NCBI GenBank assembly: GCA_037576195.1
Contig: CM075102.1
Coordinates: 49,348,745 to 49,412,744, forward strand
DNA from: Phytoseiulus persimilis
Lineage: Eukaryota > Arthropoda > Arachnida > Mesostigmata > Phytoseiidae
Direction: 5' to 3'
DNA: 64,000 bases
Under the pieces are notes generated by a model. The model made no database searches and was not told the origin of the DNA. It saw only the letters and a program-made list of their open reading frames with translations. A program made the translations under genes and the position numbers. This document shows positions 36,534 to 48,289 of the stretch, piece by piece (the stretch's first letter is position 1; every line of letters starts with the position of its first letter).

Positions 36534-39500
36534 ATGAAGCTGTACGACTCCTACATCTTGCACACGACACACGACGCCTATGTGCTCCAAGCCGGAGATG
36601 AAAACGAAAGTCTCCTCATTGACAGGTGAAATTTTTCCCGGACTCCGAGTGTTGTTGACGGAAGTCGTTCTCCTGAATTCTCCAGAACGTTGAGCGGCAT
36701 ATAAATCTAGGGACCGTGCGAGAGAGGGCAGCTCTGTGGTGTTCTTCCTCAGAAGCATGAGATACAGTATTCTGACAATGATTCTGCTGCATCACTGTCA
36801 TCACATTCCTTCCTTCTTTCAATGAGGGACACCGAGAATCTTCAGCGCCGAGGTCATGTGGAGGTTTTCGTCAAGCAATTCGCCTTCGATTCCAATCGGC
36901 GAATCCTATGATGTGACAGTAGGACGCACACTCAGACGGCAGATTTGCTGTGAACTTGGAAGGGATTAAAAAAATCTAACTGCTGTTGCATCTGATTATA
37001 TCTCGTGTTCGCTTGTTGTCACATCATAAACCATTCTCAGATTCTGAGTATGGGAGAATACTCCACATAACGCATATTGATTACTTTCCTGTACGCGATC
37101 TTGACCTCACTTGGCCGCTATGCTCACGTCTCGGAAGCGGAGAGACTCTTGAGCGCGGTGCCGCCCGAAGCTGTAATGGGTTGAGTGCAAAGCTGATGTG
37201 ACTTCCATCGAAGTGATATTCTCAGTTCAGGACTTGAAGTGATCGGCAGAATCGTAGAAAACGGGGTTAGGGAACGTTGTGTATATTTGCCTTGACTCGG
37301 TTTAACATTCAAGGATCACCGGCGACTTCAAACCGATTTCTGATCCTCAAAGTGTCCTGCAGAATTCGAAGCAGTCAAAGCATGTTTTCGGTGCGGCTGG
37401 TGTGATCCATCTCTTGGATTCCATACATTTACTCGTGATAACCAGCCGTACGCGGATAGGGTCGAAACCCGTATACCGCATCGATGGCTGGGAAATGGTA
37501 AGAAGCTGAAGCTGAAATTCAAAACATTTCCAACCCCTCATCCCACAGTCAATGTTATTCAGAAAGCTTCAGAGACTAATTTTCTGCCACCCATCCAGCT
37601 ACCTCTATCGCGGAGCGATGCGCATCTCACTGAAGAACAGAAAATCATCAACAATTCGTATGAGCAAATAGTCATGCAGGTGATTCAAACGGAGACTACT
37701 GCTGCATTGTGGATCCATAATTCGTTGTTTTCCCCCTGTTAGCGACCTGAATGGATAAATCGTGTGTAACGTTCGTGTATTTTAAGGTGCTCAACACCCC
37801 GAATTTCTACTACTCGACACAGCTGGACATAACGCACTCGTTGCAGAGATTAAACCGAACATCTCCGTCGTTCCCGTCGATGCCTTTCTTCTCACGTGCA
37901 GATTCGAGGTATGTATTCCGTGGTTGGGCTCCGGGAAACTGAGTCGGAACTACCCTCCTTCCTGGGTCACTCAGAGCCACGTCCCAGCAGTTGTCTTAGG
38001 TAAGAGGTCGAATTGAGCGTGGCCGATTCAGGTGACTGGCAGCTAATAGAACCATTTCTCCGCAGATTCGTGTGGAATCAGAATCTCATCGATGAATCTT
38101 TGTCGAGTGATACCCGGTACTGCCAATTCTTTATACCGGTCATGCATGGCTTTTACGCCACGGAGAAGGTACTTATGCCTATTACACTGTATTATCGATC
38201 GCTATAATCCAGAAAAACGGCCTCAAAGCTGTTGGTACCTACTGGTAGATTTTTGATCTTGCTTCCAGGTACGCTTGGCTAACGGGAACACTTTTGAGTG
38301 GACGATTATATCTCGGCGCAGTGTTCAGAGGGCTGGGACCCGCTTTAATATGAGAGGTTGGTACTAGAGGTTGTTTCGTCGATCCCCGGATGGTCCGCGA
38401 CGAAATCGTGCAAGGTTTCCCGGCTGGTGGTTCGTCCGGGTCCGACTAGCGTGGAACCCCGCTGGATGCCCATGTCAGTTTGGCGATCAGAAGCTTTACT
38501 CATAATTTGTGTGAGGAACGGTGGTTCACGCGAGAACTTTGACCCCAGGTGCTGACTTGGAAGGGAACGTTGCTAATTTCGTAGAAACAGAGATGATAGT
38601 CGAGACGGCCAACGAAAAAAGCTCGTTCGTACAAACCAGAGGTTCGATCCCTCTGTTATGGGAGCAAGTACCTGATTTAAGGTTGGTTTGTGCTGGAGAC
38701 ATCGTGTATGGAGTGGTGGAGGTCGGCGCCGTTGATTGTCATTTCGACGAACAGCGTCATCAGCATAACGATTCGTTCCCTTTCAGATACAAGCCGGTTC
38801 CAACATTGGTGGGTGGTGCTCAAGAAGAGGTAGTGAAAAAGCATTTCGAACAACAGATAGTCACCTATGGCAAGCAGGTTGGTGCTGGCACATTTGTTCT
38901 CGAACGTATCCTCTCGTACCGTCGGACAGGTAGTGCGCAGTTCGATTGATTTTCCAGGTCATGATCAACCTCATTGATCAGAAGGGCGCCGAGCATGCCT
39001 TAGGAATGGAATTGGCTAAATGTTTGGACTCCATTTCCAACCCACAAGTCCGTTACGAGCCATTCGACTTCCATAAAGAGTGTGCAGGAATGCGATACGA
39101 TCGTCTGCAGTTGCTCATCGACAGAGTGGCCAGTGCTCAAGATGCTTTCGGTTTCTATTTTGAGAAGAGTAAGTGGCCTCCGAATGTTTCTTTCGCGGCG
39201 CTCTATGATGATCAAGGCGTATTTATTTCCCCGCGCGGGGATCCCACTCTAGCTTCCTTTTCTGTTCCAGATTCTGCGGTGAAGAGCTACCAGACGGGTG
39301 TTTTCCGCACCAACTGCATTGACTGTCTCGATCGCACGAATGTCGTGCAATCATTGCTGGCGAAGCGCAGCTTGCAAGCCCAACTGGTGGCGCACGAAGC
39401 TATTTCAAGTATCTCCGAGCTGGACCACGATCCCAACTTTGAATCAGTGTTCCGAAATGTGTGGGCGGACAACGGAGACGCGTGCTCCTTCCAATACGCC

Positions 39501-39905
39501 GGCACTGGTGCCCTGAAATCGGACTTCACGCGAACGGGCAAGCGCTCCATGATCGGTCTGTTATGGGATGGCTGGAATTCGTCGATACGATACTATAAGA
39601 ACAATTTCAGTGACGGTCAACGCCAGGACGGAATCGATCTCCTCCTGGGTAACTGTCGCGTAACACCAACTGATACGTGCTGTACACAGCTTCCGCCAGA
39701 TGTTTTCTTGGCTCCATTGGTGCTAGTTGTTTTGTTGGTGCTGCTTTTGTTGCTCCTGCTGATGGGTCAGAAAGACCGAACATTCTTCTTCGTGCTTCTG
39801 CTGTGGATACCATCGGTGACATTCATCGGATCGAAAATCCGGAAAAACCGAATGCAGTACATCGATAAGCCCAGACTGAAACGACATGGTTCCTTTCGTC
39901 AATAA
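36534..39905 (+). CDS. Sac1: SAC1 phosphoinositide phosphatase (SACM1L)
   Basis: ER/Golgi membrane phosphatase that removes phosphate mainly from PI4P. Phase-consistent exons: 36534-36625, 37363-37497, 37599-37679, 37787-37908, 38066-38168, 38269-38356, 38549-38681, 38787-38877, 38958-39168, 39271-39905. The first exon starts MKLYDSYILH; the SAC domain includes HVFGAAGVIHLLDSIHLLVIT, ANFVETEMIVE and FVQTRGSIPLLWEQ. The catalytic CX5R(T/S) motif is intact (NCIDCLDRTNVVQSLLA), followed by QYAGTGALKSDFTRTGKR and WNSSIRYYKNNFSDG. The C-terminus has two membrane spans (LAPLVLVVLLVLLLLLLLMG and FFFVLLLWIPSVTFIG) and a basic tail, as in the family. A short exon of about 15-20 codons between exon 1 and 37363 was not found. 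Total otherwise matches the usual length near 587 residues. Confidence 0.95.
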
Positions 39906-40132
39906 CGATATCGATGATGAGAACGAACTCCTGCTCGTCCGAGTGATCTAGCCTCCACCACCATCAGGATCACAGGAGCACTGGAACGTGCTACTATTAA
40001 GAATCGAACTTGGAACAGCTTTCTCAAAGTGTACAGTCTCTTAGTTTACCTCTGGAACCATCTGAAGTTTTAGTTTGCTACTTCGGCTACCTGACGAAAT
40101 AATTGTGCAATCTAGAGAAAGCATCGTAACTA

Positions 40133-40138
40133 AATAAA
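40133..40138 (+). terminator. Poly(A) signal AATAAA for SAC1
   Basis: Hexamer about 230 bases after the SAC1 stop codon, same strand. Confidence 0.65.
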
Positions 40139-40895
40139 GGCAACTTCTAAGTGAGGCGTCGGCAATTTTCCGCGTAATGAGCGTAAGCGATTATTTCCCT
40201 CTCAGGAAGCTGCTGAACCAATGAGGCACAAATCTCCTGCCATCCCGCAGTTTCTCTGTTCGCGTTTGACCGTCTGACTCATGTTCCAGTGCAGCTCAGA
40301 CTGTCAAACGGATTTGGTCGACAGCAGTCTATCGGCTCGCACTTCTGGGCCCATGGACTCAGCTGTCCGTAGAATGAGAAGAGAAAAGCCTGAAATTCGA
40401 GGCCGGTCGGCAGCCACAGCCTGACACCCCGAGGAGACACTGCGATGGTTCTGGCCCACACGGCGTATCGGAGGCGCCGGAATTCGATGGCTCGGGAAAC
40501 ATCGGATACTGACCCTTGGCTAACTTCTTCACCTGCAACTTGCCGCCGACTTCTTCAACCCGACACTCATGCTCCAGGCCGCAACCTACGCAACCCCGGG
40601 GAAAAACGGAGCACACTCACGAAACTCTTGGTCTTCACTTCCTCGATCGATCTGATGAGTCGGGGCCGAGTCCCGATCGGAATTCTACGTCCATGTATTC
40701 AGATGACGAAGTCTCAGTGTCATAATGATGTCTATCATCCACACATCCAAGTCACAGACGGTGATTGACACGAATCGAATGTTCGTCCGCTAATGAACAC
40801 ACTCGTCAGGCTCTGATTCCCGATTTCTGCACCGTTGGACGAAGGTAGGTCCTACATGACGTAGAAATGGATACTCCTTCTTCCAATGCGTTGGG

Positions 40896-40901
40896 TTTAT
40901 T
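40896..40901 (-). terminator. Poly(A) signal AATAAA for JMJD7 (minus strand)
   Basis: TTTATT on the plus strand, i.e. AATAAA 30 bases after the JMJD7 stop codon. It implies a very short 3' untranslated region. Confidence 0.6.
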
Positions 40902-40931
40902 TTTTTGCAAGTCGAATTGAACGTTCACTAG

Positions 40932-42360
<1,429 letters not shown>

Positions 42361-42488
42361 CGCTTGAGTCGCAACCGAAGCCAACCTCGAATGATGGAGT
42401 ATGATTGATTACAGGAACAAGATCTTCGAGCGCAAACCTCGAGACCGGTCTTTGCGCCCTTGTCGTACACTTTCTGATTCCCTCTTAA

Positions 42489-42701
42489 CACTCCTCGGAA
42501 TGTTGTAAAACGGAAGACGTCCTGCCCGTGGAAGCTGAATCTTTGAATAAGACAGACTTGAGAGTGTATACGAATGCATGGGAACCCATTCCTACGCGCA
42601 ACAGGAAGGCAGAGACCGAAAGCGGAATAATGATGTGGAGAGAGTACAAGGGGGAGAGCAGTGATGATGATGATTTATGCTTATCCCAGAGGCCCGGCTA
42701 G
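42489..42701 (+). CDS. Candidate plus-strand exon, unrecognised
   Basis: Open frame of 71 codons with good protein character: KTEDVLPVEAESLNKTDLRV, YTNAWEPIPTRNRKAE, then GIMMWREYKGESSDDDDLCL and stop at 42701. No upstream ATG in frame, so if real it is a last or internal exon. It lies just upstream of the JMJD7 start on the opposite strand, which hints at a shared promoter region or an overlapping gene. Confidence 0.35.
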   Translation, partial: HSSECCKTEDVLPVEAESLNKTDLRVYTNAWEPIPTRNRKAETESGIMMWREYKGESSDDDDLCLSQRPG

Positions 42702-42828
42702 CGGGCGTCCCTGTAGGAGCTTGCAATCTGCCGGAGGTCAGTGATTCCCTTCTCAGTGAATGTTCTCCACAAGACACTTACAAGCAGTGACGGCGTCAGC
42801 GAGAGGTCAAGCAAGCTGATTCTTTGGG

Positions 42829-43059
42829 TTGGGAGATTTTCACACCCTGAAAGTCATAGAGGCTTCCAGGTGTTCACCAATTATTCACGTTGGCCAGCAG
42901 GAACTCAGAAGAGAGCCACGGCGATCAGAAACTGTGTTCGTTTCACGATACGCAGAACCGTCCTCTGGGGAAACCTCAGGCGCTTCCCAGAGAACCTCGA
43001 CGTCGCGCTCTCTTTCGTCGTCGGGAACGGATCTCGCAGAAAATCGCGGTCAATAACGG
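42829..43059 (+). CDS. Candidate small open frame, polar C-terminus
   Basis: ATG-initiated frame of 75 codons whose second half is serine/threonine/glutamate-rich (FVSRYAEPSSGETSGASQR) and ends LAENRGQ and stop. Likely a disordered tail if coding. No family recognised. Confidence 0.25.
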
Positions 43060-43472
43060 ATGAAATGCTTCTAAAGCACAGAGCGTGAGACCGCAATGTG
43101 TGCTCTGACCTTGGTCGATCTCTGATAATGGTTCCCTGAGAGCAGGAGGTACCTCACGGATCCAGCAGGCTCAATCACGAAGACCAGAGAGGTTTCCGTC
43201 ATCACGGGCAGTATGGGTGGAATTGAAAGCAGTTCAGACTTGGAATATGGAAGAACAGAGACCCACCGACATGACGTTTCCAGTGAATCGGCCGCGAGGA
43301 ACAGGAGCGGGTCGCTCGGAGGTAATTATTCCCCATGCTCCCGGGGGATTTGTCAAAGTATAGCTCGAAGAGAACCATGGCTGCCTGCCTTGTATGAGGC
43401 TTCTTCCGAGACTCGGAGGCGGTCCAGACGCCGGCCCACACCTGCCTCGCACGCGCTGGAGCGTTTCCTGTC

Positions 43473-44114
43473 GTGGGTACGACCGAACCGGAGTATGGTC
43501 CAACGAGCTTCGTTTTTGATTGGTTGAAAATGCTTCTAGCACCCTATACCCCTATCCCTATCCCAGTGAACAACGGTGTTTCATCAGCTTCTCCCTTACT
43601 TTGTTTCAAGGCGAAGGTTCCCTCTTCGCCCCACAGCGAGGCAAAATCTCACTCGAGAATCCTCGCTGTCATGCCGAGGATCAGACAGATCCCCGCGAAG
43701 ATTTCCTCACAATCAAGCAGTGGCTCAAGTTCTCATCCTCCCAGCCGAAGGAGGTCGTTCCGGCGGTTATCCCCGAATCTGGGCTCGACGAGTTCCGGAA
43801 GCGAATCGCCAGTTCAGCCAAGTGCAGACTCCGAGCCATCTGCCGCGAGCCTACCGACGACAAGCTCACCAACAGAAAACAGGGAAAATTCCTTACGAGT
43901 CGACAGAACGACTGAGTTTCCCCGCTGGTTGAAGATTCTGCTGTATGGGTCGCTTCTGACATTCCTGATGTCGATGGCGATCTCCCTGATCCAGCTCTTG
44001 GCTTCCGGCGGTGAATACTTGACTGCTGTGTATGCCCTGCGGGACGGGGTGGAACTCGTCCGAACACTATCTGACTCCCTGAAAACACTATTTAAGCGAT
44101 CTTTCATGGAGTGA
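43473..44114 (+). CDS. Putative single-pass membrane protein, unknown family
   Basis: Continuous 213-codon frame. An inner ATG at 43672 gives 147 residues: a basic, serine/proline-rich disordered N-terminus (SSQSSSGSSSHPPSRRRSFR), a hydrophobic span near the C-terminus (WLKILLYGSLLTFLMSMAIS), and a short amphipathic tail (VELVRTLSDSLKTLFKRSF). This is the layout of a tail-anchored or small ER/mitochondrial membrane protein. A second plus-strand frame over 43640-43915 is also open and protein-like, so the true splice structure is unsettled. Confidence 0.45.
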   Translation: MGTTEPEYGPTSFVFDWLKMLLAPYTPIPIPVNNGVSSASPLLCFKAKVPSSPHSEAKSHSRILAVMPRIRQIPAKISSQSSSGSSSHPPSRRRSFRRLSPNLGSTSSGSESPVQPSADSEPSAASLPTTSSPTENRENSLRVDRTTEFPRWLKILLYGSLLTFLMSMAISLIQLLASGGEYLTAVYALRDGVELVRTLSDSLKTLFKRSFME

Positions 44115-44954
44115 AGGCTGTCTCGGATCCGGTATCTGAGTATCAAGTGTCAGAGCCGAGCCGGTTTCGGCATTTACTTCAAACCCGCTAAGCAAGTCGA
44201 GCTCCCCGAGATCGCTTTACTAAATTTCACTCGCTGCGTCGTGGACGATTAGACCAACACTGTTTCGGACTTGCGTGGAATGGGTACCGATCACATCAGC
44301 TCATGAGAATATGAGCACTGTCCTGGATGGCTCGTGAATAATCAATTATCAAGGTGCCCAAAGATACTCCCCATTGTATCGAAGAAGGAAAAATTCCGAC
44401 CTGTGTCAAGGAGCGCATTCCTGACATTGTGTAGATCAAGGATACCTGGATCTACAAATGACTGATTTTTCCCACAAGCATGCTCCGGCAACCGATGCCT
44501 ACCGTGCACATGAATGCGACTTCTGACCCCTGAGATGAAATTGCCCACCTTGGAAGCGCTCTCGACTGTCTGTTACTTCGATCTCTCGGAAAAATGTTAT
44601 CGGCACACGATGAGCACAATATACGCCGGTTCGCGTATAAGTCCCTTTCGGACATTCGGGTCGAGCTCAATCCCACCGAGGGATCATAGGTAAAAGGAGG
44701 ATGACCACTCAACACCAGAGGAACGATCCACTGTACCAACGTGGCTCCAAGACCGCCTGCCGAGCGGCATTTTTTCCTATCCTCCGACGAGGAACCTCGG
44801 ACCTAGAAGTGCACCGGTCCCGGGTTTCAGAGATCTACTTCGGGTCTCGATTGTGAAGTGAACGACGGGAACCGTTCTCCGATACTGAGGATTCGGGTCG
44901 ATAGGCAATTCTCAATTTCATCGCCCCTCTTGTCCGATCTCAAAGTTCGAGAAA
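44115..44954. other. No supported gene
   Basis: A minus-strand frame (about 44739-44452) is open, but it lacks recognisable motifs or good splice sites. Confidence 0.4.
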
Positions 44955-45149
44955 ATGGCCGATCAAATTAATGATACATCGTGGATCTCACTATTAGATC
45001 GAAAAATAGTCTTCGAGCAGGTCCGAGCTACGAGTTTCCAAGGGGTGAGTATCATGGAAACAGCTCTTGAGCTAGAGCCAATCTACCCCATAAGCAACTA
45101 TCGCGAAGAATACCTCTTCCGTGAATTCTGGACGAATGCCCGTTCATAG
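44955..45149 (+). CDS. Candidate start of an unrecognised gene
   Basis: ATG-initiated frame of 64 codons with ordinary protein composition (MADQINDTSWISLLDRKIVF, LELEPIYPISNYREEYLF). A GTGAAT at about 45120 could be a donor joining an exon at about 45202-45296 (SDNEKTPPPSIFKFRREI, then stop) in phase. Unrecognised; may equally be a single small protein. Confidence 0.3.
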   Translation: MADQINDTSWISLLDRKIVFEQVRATSFQGVSIMETALELEPIYPISNYREEYLFREFWTNARS

Positions 45150-45699
45150 AACAAGACTCGCAGACCCTCATGCGTACCTGATCTCAGCCGCCGATACTCA
45201 GGTGAACGATCCGACAACGAAAAAACTCCGCCCCCGAGCATTTTCAAATTTCGTCGCGAAATCACCAGATTCGCTGCGCGAAATCGCGCCGGCGCTTGAA
45301 CGAGAATACCGATTCCGCTGGAAGAGGACCCCGCAAGACTTGGTCGGCTCCAATGTGGAGGTTTGGGAGTCGATATGGGAGGCGAGGAAATCGGGGACCG
45401 TGTCTCCGATCAGGACTCTTGAAATGACTGCAATTCAGCGAACTTGAATACAGAAATGAAACTCACTCTCAAACCACCCTGCTTCGAATGCTTTCAACTC
45501 GGTAGCAATGGGTAACATATGGACTCCAGAAGCAAGACGACGGAAAATACCGTATTACATCAAGCGCCCCCAATGTCTCCAAATTCGGTTCGGGGTCGTG
45601 CCGGTCTAATGTTGGGCTGACCCTGATGTGATTATCTCGGACGATTAGGGGAGTGTGACTGCCGCATCGTGTTATTTGGTCTGACTCGGGTTCATCTGC

Positions 45700-45980
45700 T
45701 ACGTCATCGCTGTTTGATTTTCAGCAATGAAGCCTTCCGACGCTTTTCTCCTGTGTGCACCCCACACATACGTCTCCGGCAGCCGCCTGTTGCTTATCCT
45801 AGTCGCTCCTGGGCCGCGGGTGAGAAGCAAGTTTCGGATGCTCTAGTTAACCAGGCGGCCGAGAGACTCCGTTCGAAGTTTACTCATGCGCGAGATGTCT
45901 GCTCGTTGTTGGAGGATTTCTCTGATGCAAATGCCTGCGCCTGTTTTCAAACAGAAACCCTGCGTATGAGCATAGATTGA
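45700..45980 (+). CDS. Candidate exon, unrecognised
   Basis: Plus-strand frame with helical, protein-like sequence near its end: SDALVNQAAERLRSKFTHAR, then VCSLLEDFSDANACACFQTE, stop at 45980. A TTTTCAG acceptor lies at about 45724. No family could be assigned. Confidence 0.3.
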
Positions 45981-46141
45981 AGTTCGCGATCAACTACCAA
46001 ACCGATGTTGCGCCGATCTACAGAACGCTGCTCCGGGATCAGTCCGAGGTAGACCGTAGGAGCTCCAGAATAAAGCATGAAGAACCGATGTTGTAAGTCA
46101 CCGGGCGACGCAAGGTAATCGTTAGTTCAACGGAAGGGAGA

Positions 46142-46418
46142 TCACAGAACCGTCCACAGACCACGACAAGGTCTGCTCAGAAACCGAAGTCCAGAAGAAG
46201 CAACCAGGTAATGACGCGCCGGAATTTCTGTATCAAAACTCGTTTCGTCGAGTAAACTTCGGGTAACCGCCAAGACTGGACCCAACCACACGTCACCAAA
46301 CGAGGTGTAATTCCTCAGAGCTCCTTCGCAAACATCGGAGTCTAGATTCTTGCCACGAGCTGCGGCATTCAAACAGTGGAGAAACTGGTCGAGAATCGAT
46401 CTGTCACGGGTAACCTTC
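46142..46418 (-). CDS. Candidate exon, unrecognised
   Basis: Minus-strand frame after an acceptor-like ATCACAG: RSILDQFLHCLNAAARGKN, then YTSFGDVWLGPVLAVTRSLL and stop at 46142. Protein-like throughout. It lies downstream of, and in the same orientation as, the acidic gene at 46703-47559 but beyond that gene's stop. Confidence 0.3.
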
Positions 46419-46702
46419 CCGGGATGACTCCTGTGATTCCTTCCTCACAGAACGCGCTGATAGTTCTCAAGTCTTGTTTATTTACGAAAAGAGGGAAATG
46501 ATGATGAATTATGATTCCAGATACGATGATTAGTTTGATATTGACAGGAGTACAGAATCCAGTGTCTCATTGCAATCGTATGGTGGTTTCGCATCCTCGA
46601 TTTGAACGAAGAAAGACTGTCGAGGAAATTTACTTCCACGTGCGGAACCTCTGGGCTTTATTATCACACGTTGTGTGTTATGTAGGATAAATAAGTAGAG
46701 CT

Positions 46703-47559
46703 CTACAGAATGTTGAGGACTTCTGCTCGAGTCAGCTCAGTGAGTTCTTGCTGACTCAATATGTGTGCTATGTTTTCCAGTTGGCGCAGTTTTTCGAGCA
46801 CACTAGGCAAAGGGAGATTCAGCAACTCCGCCAGGAGATGCTTTGATTCGCTGTCCATGCGTCGTTTTTGACGAGGATCTGGCGGGGGGAAGTTCACATG
46901 GCGAGCTCGGTCGACCAGTTTGCATGGTGATGCTTCGAGGTGTTCTTCTGGAAGCGAACGCATATTATCTTCATGGTTCCAGCGGAGGGTCGTTAACGTC
47001 TCTTTGTTTTTGTCCATCAACAACGCTAGATTCTCTCGTGATAAGAACCTGATTGATTTCAGGTGAACATCAAGGAACGAAGCTCTCGCTCATAAGCTCT
47101 TTCCCAAATAAGGCGAGCTATCTCGCGGCTGATCACCTCCGGACTGACTCGAAATTCAGTCGAGAAGATTCGGCATTCAAAGTTGCTCGAAAAACCGTTA
47201 AGGAGATTTCGCACACAACGGTTCATAGCGAACATTTTGTGGGATTGGAAGGTAACTTTTGTTCAGGAGTCGGTAGCGATATCGTCTTTCGTGAACTCGG
47301 AGTTTGTGTGCGGACCCAACTTCTAGTATCGAATCATAGTTGATGTGTAGTTACCTTCGCATTCTAACCGGAGATCGTCTTCCTCGTCTTGCTCTTTCGC
47401 TTCTGTCTGCTCGGCTCCTTGTTCGACATGAACTTCAATCTGCTGGAGTTCACGCTCCTCGTCCTCTTCCTGAGTTAGCTCGGTCTCATCATTCTCATCA
47501 TTCAAATGACGAATTTCATACTCTCCGTCACCGGTAACGTAAAGGATTTGTTGGTCCAT
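46703..47559 (-). CDS. Acidic two-exon protein, about 196 aa, unrecognised
   Basis: Two exons join in phase: 47559-47355 and about 47088-46703. Exon 1 begins MDQQILYVTGDGEYEIRHL and is strikingly acidic (EEDEERELQQIEVHVEQG, EAKEQDEEDD). Exon 2 reads LDVHLKSIRFLSRENLALLM, then a basic proline patch (PPPDPRQKRRMDSE), and ends in a leucine-rich helix (LAELLNLPLPSVLEKLRQLE). A helical C-terminus after an acidic N-terminus suits a nuclear adaptor or transcription-related protein, but I recognise no named domain. The acceptor could be six bases further downstream without changing frame. Confidence 0.5.
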
Positions 47560-47843
47560 TTAAAATAAAACGGCCAAGAATTCTCACGACTGTCTTGAGG
47601 GCGAGTGCCCCTGCTTACGAGTCCCGCAGCGGAACAGGCACGAAAATCCGTTACAGTAGCTCAATCCAATTTGGAGATTTGGAACACCGGTCCAACCGGG
47701 TGGACGTTGGACGCTGCGAGATTCGAATGAAACCGACACTCTGAACAGAGAGAACACGTTACCCTCCGCCAAGATCGGCGAGGGTTTTTAAATTGTGGTA
47801 CGCTGGTGATTCGGCCTGCCCCAGAATCAATTGAGAGAACAAC

Positions 47844-48223
47844 ATGGGTTTGATCTCATCTATTTTGGAGGTGGAACCCCTGAAGCTGCGGTATCCTGTG
47901 GAATAATGCCCGGTACATGTGAGCGTGAAATTGCGGTTTGGATTCTGTTCCTCCTTCGGATGCACAGAGCTTTTTTCAGGTGGGCTTACTCTGGGTTGGG
48001 TCTAATGAAGCTCTTGTTTACAAATATTCTCCCTCCGAGCAGACGAGCTTCGCCGACTTGTCGGTCGCTCTCGGGTGCCCGCTCCGGTGGTATGCATCAA
48101 GCAAGTGGTCGTGCGAACCGTCATTCCGGGACTCGTGAATTCGAACATGTACAATATTCCTCAAGCCAGCTGTCCAGGCAGTTGAGCATATTGCTGATCT
48201 CTTTCTTAGGGTCACTACGTTAG
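47844..48223 (+). CDS. Candidate two-exon small protein, unrecognised
   Basis: An ATG frame (MGLISSILEVEPLKLR) ends at a possible GTATCC donor, and a second segment follows a clear TTTTTTCAG acceptor at about 47979. Both frames after the acceptor are open: one gives VGLLWVGSNEALVYKYSPS, the other continues to 48223 (SSQLSRQLSILLISFLGS). The phase of the first exon supports the latter. Function unknown. Confidence 0.25.
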
Positions 48224-48289
48224 AGGCTGCCGTCTCCTGATGTTCAGAGCTTTTCCGTTTCCAAGCCGAACTCCATAGAGCCGGGGAAA

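Noticed and set aside
38637..38656. T-arm-like sequence (AGAGG TTCGATC CCTCT) suggesting a tRNA
   Set aside because: It falls within a SAC1 coding exon (the TRGSIPLL region) and no acceptor stem, D-arm or anticodon arm is arranged around it.
47053..47343. Plus-strand frame with HSEHFVGLEG, reminiscent of a THAP domain
   Set aside because: The THAP zinc-ligand cysteines are missing, and the segment is the intron of the minus-strand acidic gene.
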